In this document: in pieces, positions 1-7,960 of the stretch | How the letters are laid out: every line of letters starts with the position of its first letter | Position numbering within the stretch: position 1 is the first letter of the stretch | Assembly (NCBI RefSeq): GCF_000300535.1 | Contig: NZ_AMSH01000028.1 | Coordinates: 1 to 43,147 of the forward strand | Source of the DNA: Bacillus xiamenensis | Lineage (GTDB): Bacteria; Bacillota; Bacilli; Bacillales; Bacillaceae | Direction of reading: 5' to 3' | Length of the DNA stretch: 43,147 nt | The notes under the pieces: model-generated | What the model was told of the DNA's origin: nothing | Database searches by the model: none | The model's input: only the letters and a program-made list of their open reading frames with translations | Program-made: the position numbers and the translations under genes

Positions 1-129
1 ACAAAGGGCTAAAATGAACTTTATTTTAGCCCTTTGTCTTCTTTTCAGCGTGAACTGAAAACCTTTGCAGTCTAGGAAGGACGAGTACCGGAGCGGAGCG
101 AATTTGACATTCGTGAGCACCGGCACGCA
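1..129 (+). repeat. Interspersed 144-bp repeat, copy 1 (5' end cut by window edge)
   Basis: This is the same element as the complete copy at 27820-27963 (opposite orientation) and the fragment at 43124-43147. It opens with a perfect 15-bp palindrome, ACAAAGGGCTAAAAT (1-15) and its complement (23-37), around a 7-nt loop. A second hairpin follows, TTTTCAG (42-48) with CTGAAAA (55-61), and then a GC-rich imperfect hairpin at about 85-126 whose arms contain GTACCGG and CCGGCAC. Compared with the complete copy it has a few substitutions and one extra GGAGC unit near 91-99. The first 15 bases of the full element (AGATTGTTG and on to the palindrome) would lie mostly left of the window. It has no terminal inverted repeats and no open reading frame of note. 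Homology ends at about 129, where the sequence becomes locus-specific. Confidence 0.85.
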
Positions 130-167
130 GGACTGACAAAGAATGCGATGGTTTGTCTACACTCTGG

Positions 168-199
168 AGCCCCTTATCCATTTGATAAGGGGCTTTTCT
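168..199 (+). terminator. Rho-independent terminator reading rightward
   Basis: Perfect 11-bp stem AGCCCCTTATC (168-178) and GATAAGGGGCT (184-194) with a 5-nt loop, followed by TTTCTTT on the plus strand. On the minus strand, where the cheW-like gene ends at 200, the hairpin has no U-run. It therefore looks built to stop rightward transcripts, either from a gene left of the window or from the repeat element. Confidence 0.75.
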
Positions 200-664
200 T
201 TATGCCAATTCTTCTTTCATTCGCTCATGCAATTGATCGAGATCCTCAATTTTCCCAAGAAACTTACTTGGGTCCACTTGTAAAATCATCTTGCCTTCTC
301 TCTCAACGACGCCGAAGAAATATTCAGATGCTTTTGTGTTCATATGAAATGGCTTGATCTCGCTTAGCTCGATATCAATGATATCTTTTGCATCTGAGAC
401 AAGGCAGCCAATCATTTGATCATCTAATTCAAAAAGTAAAATCTTGGACTGATCGGTTACATCAAGAGGTTTTCCGTGAAGCATGACGCCTGTGTCACTG
501 ACTGGAATGACTTCTCCTCTTAAAGACATCAGTCCTTTAATCTCTTTTGGAAGGTTCGATACTTCTTGTAAATAAGGCACCTTCTCAATCGAACGAATAT
601 GCTCTACACTAATGCCAAAATCCTCTTGTCCTACTTGGAAAATAATGATTTTTTGCGTGCTCAC
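200..664 (-). CDS. CheW-like chemotaxis coupling protein (orphan)
   Basis: The 154-residue product is essentially one CheW domain (about residues 5-145). It shows the family pattern, including the N-terminal strand IIIFQVGQEDFGI, the ...GLMSLRGEVIPV core and a C-terminal helix. CheW proteins bridge receptors and the CheA kinase at the membrane. This one sits at the end of a metabolic operon, 14 bp after yqjE, far from any visible chemotaxis gene, so it is probably a second CheW paralogue rather than the main one of the flagellar operon. The start is GTG at 664 with GGCAGGAG upstream. Its true partner cannot be told from the sequence; a CheV-like or methyl-accepting protein coupling role is an inference. 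Confidence 0.85.
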   Translation of the reverse strand: MSTQKIIIFQVGQEDFGISVEHIRSIEKVPYLQEVSNLPKEIKGLMSLRGEVIPVSDTGVMLHGKPLDVTDQSKILLFELDDQMIGCLVSDAKDIIDIELSEIKPFHMNTKASEYFFGVVEREGKMILQVDPSKFLGKIEDLDQLHERMKEELA

Positions 665-678
665 AGAGTCTCCTGCCT

Positions 679-1800
679 TTACGATGGATTTGTCGTTTCT
701 TCGATAATGGCGAGAACCATTTCAGCTGTCTTGACTAATTCTTCAATCGGCATCTTCTCATTTTTTGTATGAATATCTTCATATCCAACAGCTAGATTGA
801 CGGTTGGGATGCCGTTCCCAGCAATAACGTTTGCATCACTGCCTCCCCCGCTTGTCTGTAGCTCTGAAGGCCGGCCAATTTTTGCAGCCGCTTTTTTCGC
901 CACTTCAACGACTTGATCGCCGTGAGAGAATTTGAAGCCTGGATACATGATGTCAATTTGTACATCGGCACTTCCGCCCATTTCTTTAGCGGTTTTTTCA
1001 AAGGCTTCTTTCATCTTCGCTACTTGCGCTTCCATTTTTGCAGGTTCTAAAGAGCGTGCTTCGGCAAGAATATCTACTTGATCGCAAACAATATTCGTTT
1101 GCGTTCCACCTTCAAAACGGCCAATATTCGCCGTTGTTTCGTCATCAATACGGCCAAGCGGCATGCTGGCAATCGCTTTTGCTGCAATGGTAATCGCAGA
1201 CACGCCTTTTTCAGGTGCTACACCTGCGTGAGCTGTTTTTCCGTAAATGGTTGCCCGTACTTTCGCCTGTGTGGGCGCAGCTACGATAATTGTACCGACC
1301 TTGCCATCTGAATCGAGGGCATAGCCGTATTTCGCTGTCATCCATTTCGGGTCTAACGCTTTTGCTCCAACAAGTCCTGATTCCTCACCTGCTGTGATGA
1401 CAAATTCAATTGTCCCATGCGGTAAATTCTTCTCTTTTAGGACACGGATCGCTTCCAACATCGCGGCAAGCCCTGTTTTGTCGTCAGCACCTAGTATCGT
1501 TGTTCCATCTGTTTTGACATAGCCGTCTTCAACGATTGGATTCACGCCGTTACCAGGAACCACTGTATCCATATGAGAAGTGAAATAGATTGTATCTGCC
1601 TGTTGATTTCCTTCAAGTGTACAGATCAGATTGCCTGCGCCGTGACCCGTTACCGCTTTTGAATCGTCTTCAACCACTTTAAGGCCAAGTCCCGAAAATT
1701 TTTCTTTAAGTACTTCCACAATTTTTTCTTCATGTTTTGTTTCTGAGTCGATTTGAACGAGTTCTAAAAATTCGTCTAATAAGCGTTTCTCATTGATCAT
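679..1800 (-). CDS. yqjE: M20 family metallopeptidase, tripeptidase-like YqjE
   Basis: The 373-residue product matches the PepT-like branch of zinc peptidase family M20. Metal-binding and catalytic motifs are visible: TSHMDTV near residue 75, GADDKTG near 105, AGEESGL near 138 and the C-terminal HTKNE. It should be cytosolic and remove N-terminal residues from short peptides. A longer frame reaches 1836, but the ATG at 1800 has AAGAGGAGG at a good distance and gives the family length, so I use it. It lies 16 bp after mmdA and 14 bp before the cheW-like gene, in one operon. Why a peptidase travels with carboxyl-CoA genes is not evident; the linkage is the same in B. subtilis. Confidence 0.92.
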   Translation of the reverse strand: MINEKRLLDEFLELVQIDSETKHEEKIVEVLKEKFSGLGLKVVEDDSKAVTGHGAGNLICTLEGNQQADTIYFTSHMDTVVPGNGVNPIVEDGYVKTDGTTILGADDKTGLAAMLEAIRVLKEKNLPHGTIEFVITAGEESGLVGAKALDPKWMTAKYGYALDSDGKVGTIIVAAPTQAKVRATIYGKTAHAGVAPEKGVSAITIAAKAIASMPLGRIDDETTANIGRFEGGTQTNIVCDQVDILAEARSLEPAKMEAQVAKMKEAFEKTAKEMGGSADVQIDIMYPGFKFSHGDQVVEVAKKAAAKIGRPSELQTSGGGSDANVIAGNGIPTVNLAVGYEDIHTKNEKMPIEELVKTAEMVLAIIEETTNPS

Positions 1801-1816
1801 GATGGTGTTCCTCCTC

Positions 1817-3286
1817 TTATAGCGGTATGTTGCCATGCTTTTTTAATGGTCTATCTTCTTGTTTACTGCGAAGCAGGTCAAATGAGCGGATCAACCGCTC
1901 TCTCGTTTCAGCTGGCATTAGAATATCGTCTATCAAACCTAATTGAGCCGCCTTCACGACATTGGGTTCGCTGCCGGTCTCACGCGAAGCATGATGAACA
2001 ATTTCGTCTGCGAACGTTTTTCCCATGACATCAATTTCTGCCTTTGGCCATGCATAAACAAAGTCAGCACCTAAGCCCTTGCTGTTCATGGCGACATATG
2101 CCCCGCCAAACGCCTTTCTTAAAATCACGGTGATTTTTGGAACGGTCGCCTCAGCGTATGCATATAGAAGCTTCGCGCCGTGGCGGATAATTCCTGCATG
2201 CTCGGCTTTCTCCCCTGGCAAAAATCCGGGAACGTCCACAAGGGTTAAAATAGGAATATGAAATGCATCGCAAAATCGAATAAACCTGGCCGCTTTATCA
2301 GCAGCGTCAAGATCAAGACTTCCTGCCAGCACCTTTGGCTGATTGGCAACAAGACCAATCGAAGCCCCTTGTAATCTAGCAAAGCCAGTGACAATATTCT
2401 TCGAGAAACAAGGCTGCGTTTCAAAGAATGAGTCGTCATCGGTTAATGTTGTCACAACTTGCTTGACATCATAGGTGCGTGATGGGTCCTTTGGCAAAAA
2501 TTCGGCTGGATCACTTGCAACATGCTTTCGTACCTCACGATGAATGACAGCCTGTTGTTTCGTTGGTATGTACGTTAAAAGAGTTCGAACTGCTTTTAAC
2601 ACGTCCTTCTCATCTTTCCCCGTATAGTGCACATTCCCGCTTGTCTGATGCTGAACACTTGCACCGCCAAGCCGGTCAGGACAGACCGTTTCTCCTGTTG
2701 CTTTTTCTATGACTTTCGGACCAGTTAAAAACATATGGGCTGTTTGCTTTGTCATGAAGACAAAATCAGTCAATGCAGGAGAATAGACTGCACCTCCAGC
2801 ACAGGAGCCTAGAATAACGGATATTTGCGGGATTTGACCAGAGTACAGGACGTTACGTTTAAAAATCTGACCGTATCCTTCTAATGATACCACACCCTCT
2901 TGAATTCTCGCACCACCTGAGTCTTTTAGACCGATAATCGGCATTTGATTTTTAGCCGCCAGATCCATTAAAGAAGCAATTTTTTTGGCATGCATGTCGC
3001 CTAACGAGCCTCCGTATACTGTCGCATCTTGAGCATAGACACATACGGGTCTCTTATGAATTAGTCCCGTACCAATAACAACACCGTCACCTGCATACTC
3101 TGACCATTGACCTTTTGCAAATGGCTGAATTTCCATAAAACTGCCTCGGTCAAGAAGTTCATGAAGCCGTTCACGGACAGTCAGCTTTCCTTTGTTCCGG
3201 TGAGCCGCTGCCCGTTTTTCACCGCCGCCCTGTAAGGCCTTCTCTCGCCATTTAGACAAGTCATTGAACGATTCATGCATCTCCAT
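1817..3286 (-). CDS. mmdA: Acyl-CoA carboxylase beta / methylmalonyl-CoA decarboxylase alpha-type carboxyltransferase
   Basis: The 489-residue carboxyltransferase (B. subtilis YqjD family) has two crotonase-like halves. The N-terminal half carries GSCAGGAVYSPALTDF and the C-terminal half carries FGGAYVAMNSKGLGADF, the oxyanion-hole regions of the biotin-dependent carboxyltransferase fold. Family members carry CO2 between a biotin protein and propionyl- or methylmalonyl-CoA. No biotin carrier or decarboxylase membrane subunit lies beside it, so the partner could be AccB/AccC encoded elsewhere (copies are at 35-37 kb in this window) or another set. The start ATG at 3286 follows GAAAGGAG. It overlaps the end of yqjC by 14 bp, suggesting translational coupling. 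The direction of the reaction is uncertain. Confidence 0.9.
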   Translation of the reverse strand: MEMHESFNDLSKWREKALQGGGEKRAAAHRNKGKLTVRERLHELLDRGSFMEIQPFAKGQWSEYAGDGVVIGTGLIHKRPVCVYAQDATVYGGSLGDMHAKKIASLMDLAAKNQMPIIGLKDSGGARIQEGVVSLEGYGQIFKRNVLYSGQIPQISVILGSCAGGAVYSPALTDFVFMTKQTAHMFLTGPKVIEKATGETVCPDRLGGASVQHQTSGNVHYTGKDEKDVLKAVRTLLTYIPTKQQAVIHREVRKHVASDPAEFLPKDPSRTYDVKQVVTTLTDDDSFFETQPCFSKNIVTGFARLQGASIGLVANQPKVLAGSLDLDAADKAARFIRFCDAFHIPILTLVDVPGFLPGEKAEHAGIIRHGAKLLYAYAEATVPKITVILRKAFGGAYVAMNSKGLGADFVYAWPKAEIDVMGKTFADEIVHHASRETGSEPNVVKAAQLGLIDDILMPAETRERLIRSFDLLRSKQEDRPLKKHGNIPL

Positions 3287-3695
3287 CTCTCTCTCCTTTC
3301 AAAGGCTCACATAATTCAACTAACGCACCTGACGTTTCTTTTGGTGAAATAAACGCAATGCGCTTTCCGTTTGCACCCATTTGTGCGTTTTTTTGAAGGA
3401 GCTGTACACCTTGCTGGTCAAGTTGACGGAGATCAGCCTGGATGTCACCTGATTTTAATGCAATATGGTGAAGCCCCTCTCCTCTTTTTGTTAAAAAAAT
3501 ATGTAATTTGCTGTGATCTGACATCGGTTCAATCAATTCAATGTGCAGATCACCAAGTGAAACAAACGATGCCTTAATCTCTTGTTCAGGAATTTCTTGT
3601 ATGTCTGAAAATTGCCAGTTAAACAACTGATAAAGCGTTTGACTTGTTTCTTTAATCGAAAAGACTGCAATGGCGATATGATCGATTTGATTCAT
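3273..3695 (-). CDS. yqjC: Methylmalonyl-CoA epimerase-like protein YqjC
   Basis: The 140-residue protein belongs to the glyoxalase/vicinal-oxygen-chelate superfamily. It has the two-repeat layout with metal-ligand regions NQIDHIAIAV at the start, HIELIEP in the middle, GLHHIALK, and a final GALVELCEP. Methylmalonyl-CoA epimerase interconverts the R and S forms, which fits the neighbouring carboxyltransferase. The frame extends to 3719, but ATG at 3695 with AAAGGAAGTG upstream gives the usual N-terminus directly before DHIAIAV. It is the first gene of the yqjC-mmdA-yqjE-cheW unit. Confidence 0.88.
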   Translation of the reverse strand: MNQIDHIAIAVFSIKETSQTLYQLFNWQFSDIQEIPEQEIKASFVSLGDLHIELIEPMSDHSKLHIFLTKRGEGLHHIALKSGDIQADLRQLDQQGVQLLQKNAQMGANGKRIAFISPKETSGALVELCEPLKGERDGDA

Positions 3696-3796
3696 CTGTT
3701 CACTTCCTTTGTTGATCACTTGTCGCGTACGAAAAAACCAGCTAAAATAAAGAAAGATGCGCTCGTCGCAAAAATCTTCGGTTATAGGGGTGCGAT

Positions 3797-3889
3797 ATGT
3801 CTCAGAAATTCATGAAATTTATGGTATTGCTCATGATTAGCCTGCTGTTAATTTCTTCACTATTAGCAGGAGCGGCAACCTTTTTATAA
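3797..3889 (+). CDS. prli42: Prli42-like membrane miniprotein (30 aa)
   Basis: A 30-codon gene on the plus strand between the divergent yqjC and the convergent yqjB. It starts MSQKFMKFMVLL and ends LLAGAATFL. It has a short cationic head (two lysines) followed by one transmembrane helix to the C-terminus, with the GxA step near the end. This matches the Prli42 pattern of Firmicutes: about 31 residues, basic head, single helix, TLLxGxA-like tail. In Listeria Prli42 anchors the stressosome at the membrane. ATAGGGGTG lies 5 nt before the ATG. A bidirectional terminator follows at 3908-3950. The assignment is by pattern, not by a search. Confidence 0.75.
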   Translation: MSQKFMKFMVLLMISLLLISSLLAGAATFL

Positions 3890-3907
3890 GGTTTCTATCA
3901 TAAAACA

Positions 3908-3950
3908 GACAAGCAGGTGATTCGTTTGATCAACGAATGGCCTGTTTGTC
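3908..3950. terminator. Bidirectional terminator between the Prli42-like gene and yqjB
   Basis: The outer arms GACAAGCAGG (3908-3917) and CCTGTTTGTC (3941-3950) pair with one G-U. The inner arms ATTCGTT (3920-3926) and AACGAAT (3932-3938) pair perfectly. The plus side continues with TTTGG and the minus side with TGTTTTATG. The stop codon of yqjB (3930-3932) lies in the loop, so the 3' arm on the minus strand follows the stop codon. Confidence 0.75.
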
Positions 3951-4439
3951 TTTGGCTAGCTTTTCAAATGAATCGCTTGATTTAGTAATCCATACCTTTG
4001 TTCCAATTGGAAGCTGGTCAAACAATCGTTCTACATCTTGATTATGAAGTCTCACACAGCCTGCGGTTATAAATTTCCCTATCGATGTTTCGTCACTTGT
4101 TCCATGAATTCCGTAAGTTCTGCCATCTGTTCCTCGTGCATCAAATCCAATCCACCTTCGGCCGAGAGGGTTGTTCTTCGCACCGCCTTCAATATTCTTT
4201 CTTCTGTAGTAGGGATCTTTTGCTTTGATCATAATGGTAAATTCACCTTCTGGCGTTAAATCAGCTGTTTTGCCTGTAGAAACTGGATATATTTTTTGAA
4301 TTTTCCCATGATCAATATAAGCAAGCTCGTTCGTTTGTTTATTAATAATGACAAACGGGTCCCCTGGAAGCGGATTCTGTCCGAGCGGCCAGATTGGCGA
4401 AAGCGACATGGTTAGCACAGTATAAAATAAAAGACGCAT
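3930..4439 (-). CDS. yqjB: L,D-transpeptidase, YkuD domain, YqjB
   Basis: The 169-residue product has an N-terminal hydrophobic segment (about 1-20) for export. It is followed by a YkuD domain from about residue 28, starting FVIINKQTNELAYI. The catalytic signature is present: YGIHGTSDETSIGKFITAGCVRLHNQDVERLF region, with the active cysteine in AGCVR. The fold crosslinks or modifies peptidoglycan stem peptides outside the membrane, so the protein is probably a wall or spore-wall enzyme. Unlike YkuD itself there is no LysM domain. The start ATG at 4439 follows AAAAAAGGAGGAG. It lies 53 bp after yqjA on the same strand. Confidence 0.9.
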   Translation of the reverse strand: MRLLFYTVLTMSLSPIWPLGQNPLPGDPFVIINKQTNELAYIDHGKIQKIYPVSTGKTADLTPEGEFTIMIKAKDPYYRRKNIEGGAKNNPLGRRWIGFDARGTDGRTYGIHGTSDETSIGKFITAGCVRLHNQDVERLFDQLPIGTKVWITKSSDSFEKLAKDKQAIR

Positions 4440-4492
4440 AGGCTCCTCCTTTTTTCATTAGATTGACCAATGAAGGAGGAACTCATGCGTCT

Positions 4493-5446
4493 CTATTCTT
4501 TCATCCCTTTAAAATAGCTTTTCAGCACTAAATATTGTTCCATTTCCCCTAGAAAATGAAATAGTGCCGCTCTTGCTTCAAATTCTTCACGTGTTTGCGG
4601 AAGCGGCAGTGCATCAAACTCTTCTTTCATATCAATCAGGCGTCTTAAGAACTTATGTGCCGTGTTCCCTGGGTGAATATGCTCGCGTAAGTCTCTGATA
4701 TATTCTGCAATGATTTGTCCATGCTCTGTTGTAACAGAAATGGACGTAATCTTCGGCAGCACCCGCTCAATGATTTCAAATTGCTTTTGTCTCATGTTGA
4801 AATAATGATAATACAGATTTTCATGTCTTAGGACATGGTTTTCGACATCACGGTATGCAAGAGCTTTCGCTTCTTTGATCAATTGATGCGTTTCCGGTAT
4901 TTCTGTTCCTGTCCAGTCTTGCTTCCCTGTCATTAAGTATTGTTCGATTTCTTCAAAGATTTTCGCAAAATTGGCTTCAATCTGTTCACTGTATTGTTTC
5001 AGCTTTTTATCAACGCTAGGCATATACAGGTTCATGATGAGTGCTACCCCGACGCCAATTGTAATGAGTAAAAGTTCATTCCAGATGAGCTGAAACGTGA
5101 TTCCTCCAGACATATACAAATGAAGGATAATGACTGAGCTTGTGACAATTCCTTCTTTGATTCGAAGCAAAACGGTGGTCGGAATAAAGACGAGCAGCAT
5201 AAGTCCTATAACGAAAGGGTGGTAACCAATGAGATCGAAAAATAAATAAGAAAATAAGATGGCTAGACTGCATGCTGCAAAGCGGGCACCTGATGCTAAC
5301 AGTGACCTTTTTTTCGTCACCTGAATACAGAGGATAGTAATAATTCCGGCAGCTGAATAATTTTGCAAGCCAAGCATTTGTGCAATATAAATGGCTAGAG
5401 CTGTTCCTAATGCCGTTTTCAGCGTTCGATAGCCGATTTTAAACAT
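4493..5446 (-). CDS. yqjA: Aromatic acid exporter-family (DUF939) membrane protein YqjA
   Basis: The roughly 317-residue protein has four to five hydrophobic helices in the first 150 residues, then a long soluble helical C-terminal half. This is the ArAE/FUSC-like layout seen in B. subtilis YqjA. Small-molecule export is the family expectation; the substrate is unknown. In B. subtilis YqjA is named among Spo0A-controlled septation-related genes, which is knowledge of the orthologue and not visible here. The frame opens at 5482 (GTG, then ATG at 5479). I prefer the ATG at 5446 because MFKIGYRTLKTALGTA is the usual family N-terminus and AAAAGAGTG precedes it, although this site is not strong. 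Confidence 0.8.
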   Translation of the reverse strand: MFKIGYRTLKTALGTALAIYIAQMLGLQNYSAAGIITILCIQVTKKRSLLASGARFAACSLAILFSYLFFDLIGYHPFVIGLMLLVFIPTTVLLRIKEGIVTSSVIILHLYMSGGITFQLIWNELLLITIGVGVALIMNLYMPSVDKKLKQYSEQIEANFAKIFEEIEQYLMTGKQDWTGTEIPETHQLIKEAKALAYRDVENHVLRHENLYYHYFNMRQKQFEIIERVLPKITSISVTTEHGQIIAEYIRDLREHIHPGNTAHKFLRRLIDMKEEFDALPLPQTREEFEARAALFHFLGEMEQYLVLKSYFKGMKE

Positions 5447-5524
5447 GATGTGATTCACTCTTTTCTGTCTTGTTTCCATCACTTTTGTGAAATGATGAGC
5501 TTTTTTTACTTCCCCATTATAATC

Positions 5525-5557
5525 AAAAAAAGAAGAAGATGTTAAGTCTCCTTCTCT
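5525..5557. terminator. Terminator after artR, between artR and yqjA
   Basis: The 9-bp stem AGAAGAAGA (5531-5539) with TCTCCTTCT (5547-5555) has one G-U in the minus-strand RNA. It is flanked by an A-run on one side and a T-run on the other, so it can work in both directions. It ends the artPQR transcript. A TATAAT hexamer for yqjA (plus-strand 5516-5521) follows immediately, but no clear -35 partner is visible. Confidence 0.75.
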
Positions 5558-5563
5558 TTTTCT

Positions 5564-6286
5564 TTATAATATTTTTTGTAAAAAGTCTTGAGCACGCTGT
5601 GAAGATGGTGATTCAAAGAATTCCACTGGATTCGCATCTTCTACAATTTTTCCGTCATCCATAAAGATCACACGGTCTGCCACTTCTTTTGCAAAGCCCA
5701 TTTCATGTGTGACGATGACGAGCGTCATCCCTGATTGAGCCAGCTCTTTCATGACCTCTAATACTTCCTTTACCATTTCAGGATCAAGTGCAGACGTTGG
5801 TTCGTCAAAGAGCATAATGTCTGGAGTCATCGCAAGTGCACGTGCAATGGCGACACGCTGTTTTTGACCACCTGACAAACGATTCGGGTAATCATCTTTC
5901 TTCTCTAGAAGTCCTACCTTTTTCAAAAGATTCTCGGCCTGCTTGATGCTGTCTTCCTTCGATTGATTCTTGACATTCATAGGAGCATACGTAATATTTT
6001 CTAGCACAGTTTTATGCGGGAATAAGTGAAAATGCTGAAACACCATCCCAATGTTTTCGCGCACTTTTAAAGCATTTGTTTTTGGATTTGTAATTTCAGT
6101 ATCCCGAATCGTAATGACACCAGAAGTCGGCTTTTCAAGCAGGTTGATGCAGCGAAGAAACGTTGATTTCCCTGAACCAGACGGCCCGATGACGGCCACC
6201 ACTTCGCCTTCTTTAATCGTGGTGTCAATGCCTTTTAATACTTCATTTTTCCCAAAGGATTTTGTGAGCTTCTCTATTTTAATCAT
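5564..6286 (-). CDS. artR: Arginine ABC transporter, ATP-binding protein ArtR (YqiZ)
   Basis: The 240-residue ABC ATPase belongs to the polar amino acid family. Walker A is GPSGSGKST near residue 34, the Q-loop region is [12 protein letters not shown], the signature is LSGGQKQR, Walker B is [14 protein letters not shown] and the switch histidine is in IVTHEMGF. It powers uptake at the inner face of the membrane as a dimer on ArtQ. The ATG at 6286 follows AAAGGAAG and overlaps the end of artQ by 8 bp. Specificity for arginine is inferred from the B. subtilis artPQR order and the ARG box upstream of artP. Confidence 0.93.
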   Translation of the reverse strand: MIKIEKLTKSFGKNEVLKGIDTTIKEGEVVAVIGPSGSGKSTFLRCINLLEKPTSGVITIRDTEITNPKTNALKVRENIGMVFQHFHLFPHKTVLENITYAPMNVKNQSKEDSIKQAENLLKKVGLLEKKDDYPNRLSGGQKQRVAIARALAMTPDIMLFDEPTSALDPEMVKEVLEVMKELAQSGMTLVIVTHEMGFAKEVADRVIFMDDGKIVEDANPVEFFESPSSQRAQDFLQKIL

Positions 6287-6935
6287 TTGATTTTAACTTC
6301 CTTTCCACCGATTTACCGACAAAGGTGAGAACAAGAACGATGACATAATAGATGAGACCTGCAAAAATAAGCGGTTCAAGATAGTTATAGGTGACGGCAC
6401 CTGCTTGATAGGCTCGTCTCATGACATCGCCCAGTCCAATGACTGTGACAATCGCTGATTCTTTTGTCAGTGTAATCGTTTCGTTCACAAGTGCTGGTGA
6501 AATATTTTTGAATGCTTGCGGAAGCAATAAGTCCTTCATCATTTTAGCATAAGGGATACCTAAAGCTACGGCTGCTTCTTTTTGCCCTTTATCAATGGCA
6601 TTAATGCCCGCACGAATAATTTCTGATACATACGCCGCTGAGTTTAAAGAGAATGCGGCTACAGCAGCCCAGTATTGATCAATTTGAAAGCCGAGCAGCT
6701 GAGGAAGACCAAAATAGATAATCAACAGCTGAAGCACAAGCGGTGTGCCTCGAAAGATTGACGTATAAAAATCTGCAAGCCAAATGAGCGGCTTAAACAC
6801 ACTAATTTTACAGAGGGTTAATAAAATGCCCAAAATAAAACCAAGGAAGAGTGACACCACGACAATAGAAAGCGTTACTTTAAGACCTTCTAAAATAAAG
6901 GGCATCTGAGGTATTACATCTTTAAAATCCATCAT
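6279..6935 (-). CDS. artQ: Arginine ABC transporter permease ArtQ (YqiY)
   Basis: The 218-residue permease has about five transmembrane helices. It carries the EAA loop typical of polar amino acid importers, ...[23 protein letters not shown]... near residues 118-140. That loop docks onto the ATPase. Only one permease gene is present, so it should act as a homodimer. The ATG at 6935 follows AAAAGGAGAATACA. It starts 124 bp after artP, with a hairpin in between that may lower its expression compared with the binding protein. Confidence 0.93.
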   Translation of the reverse strand: MMDFKDVIPQMPFILEGLKVTLSIVVVSLFLGFILGILLTLCKISVFKPLIWLADFYTSIFRGTPLVLQLLIIYFGLPQLLGFQIDQYWAAVAAFSLNSAAYVSEIIRAGINAIDKGQKEAAVALGIPYAKMMKDLLLPQAFKNISPALVNETITLTKESAIVTVIGLGDVMRRAYQAGAVTYNYLEPLIFAGLIYYVIVLVLTFVGKSVERKLKSND

Positions 6936-6982
6936 TGTATTCTCCTTTTTTTGCCTTCAGATAAAATCAAAGAATAAACAGG

Positions 6983-7010
6983 AAAAAAGTTCAACAGATG
7001 TTGAACTTTT
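6983..7010 (-). terminator. Attenuator-like terminator between artP and artQ
   Basis: Perfect 11-bp stem AAAAGTTCAAC (6985-6995) and GTTGAACTTTT (7000-7010), followed on the minus strand by more T residues. It lies inside the artPQR operon. A leaky terminator here would give much more binding protein than permease and ATPase, a known arrangement for binding-protein transporters. Confidence 0.75.
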
Positions 7011-7059
7011 CAGCGCTTTCTACTTGATTTTCATGCATGACGCTGATCCTTTTCCTGAC

Positions 7060-7824
7060 TTACTTTTCATCAGCAAACCATTTTTTAATTAATTTATCAA
7101 GTTCGCCATTTTCCTTCATTTCTTTTAATGATTGATTGAATTTCGCTGTTAGGTCGCTATTTTTTTTGAATGCAATGGCTGACCCTTCGTTTGTGCTATT
7201 TAATTTAAACGCTTGGAAGTCTTTTTCCTTTTTCAAATAACCAGCAGCCACTTTATCTTCAATAATCGCTGCATCAAAGCGGCCAGCTTTGATCTCTTGA
7301 ATGATATCTGAGATTTTATTGCGATCTTCCACCGTTAAGTTATATTTCTCTTTCAAGCCGTTAGCTTCATCCTGTTGGATAGAACCTAATTGAACGCCGA
7401 CTGTTTTGTCTTTTAAATCTTTCTCTGATTGAATACCGCTAGATTTTTTTGACACAATTAAGTTTTCAGCATTGTAGTAGACATCAGAGAAATCAACTTG
7501 TTTTTTACGCTTTTCTGTAGGTGTCATTCCTGCAAGAACAATATCCGCTTTGTTTGTTTTAAGTGCTGACACAAGGCTCGCAAAGTCCATATCTTGAATT
7601 TCCAGCTTATAGCCGTTCTTTTTCGCTAGAGCTGTTGCAAGGTCGACATCAAAACCGATAATTTTATCACCGTCTTTTGATTCAAATGGCGGATAATCTG
7701 CTGAAGTCGCCATGATGAGTGTTTTGTCGTCCCCTGATGCATTTGAATTATTAGAAGAAGTTCCGCACGCCGCTAGTGCAGCTGCAAGACCAGCTGTCAT
7801 AAGTAATAATAACCACTTTTTCAT
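7060..7824 (-). CDS. artP: Arginine-binding lipoprotein ArtP (YqiX)
   Basis: The 254-residue solute-binding protein of family 3 has a lipoprotein signal peptide. Two lysines are followed by a hydrophobic core and the lipobox LAAC, with lipidated Cys20. The mature part begins GTSSNN and has the family start ADYPPFESKDG and IIGFDVDLA, then PTEKRKKQVDFSDVYY. It is anchored outside the membrane and hands amino acids to ArtQ/ArtR. The frame runs up to 7878, but the ATG at 7824 with GGGAGG upstream gives the proper signal peptide. A promoter and a perfect ARG box lie upstream. Confidence 0.93.
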   Translation of the reverse strand: MKKWLLLLMTAGLAAALAACGTSSNNSNASGDDKTLIMATSADYPPFESKDGDKIIGFDVDLATALAKKNGYKLEIQDMDFASLVSALKTNKADIVLAGMTPTEKRKKQVDFSDVYYNAENLIVSKKSSGIQSEKDLKDKTVGVQLGSIQQDEANGLKEKYNLTVEDRNKISDIIQEIKAGRFDAAIIEDKVAAGYLKKEKDFQAFKLNSTNEGSAIAFKKNSDLTAKFNQSLKEMKENGELDKLIKKWFADEK

Positions 7825-7863
7825 ATGATAATGCCTCCCAGTATTTAAACTCCATTGTAGAAT

Positions 7864-7877
7864 TGAATATTTATTCA
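7864..7877. promoter_or_regulatory. ARG box (AhrC/ArgR operator) of artPQR
   Basis: TGAATATTTATTCA is a perfect 14-bp palindrome. It equals the core of the arginine-repressor box (TGAAT-4-ATTCA). It lies just downstream of the predicted artP -10, so bound AhrC would block initiation or early elongation. The repressor gene ahrC is in this same window at 27237-27686. Confidence 0.85.
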
Positions 7878-7886
7878 CTATAATGT

Positions 7887-7915
7887 ATTTTAAACACTTT
7901 CTTTTTGATATGCAA
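7887..7915 (-). promoter_or_regulatory. Predicted sigma-A promoter of artPQR
   Basis: On the minus strand a -35 TTGCAT (7910-7915) is followed by 17 bp and a -10 TAAAAT (7887-7892). The start would be about 7880, placing the ARG box at the very beginning of the transcript. Prediction from consensus only. Confidence 0.6.
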
Positions 7916-7960
7916 TAGTATTTTGCTAAAATTATTTTGATTCTTATGTCTTATAAAACA

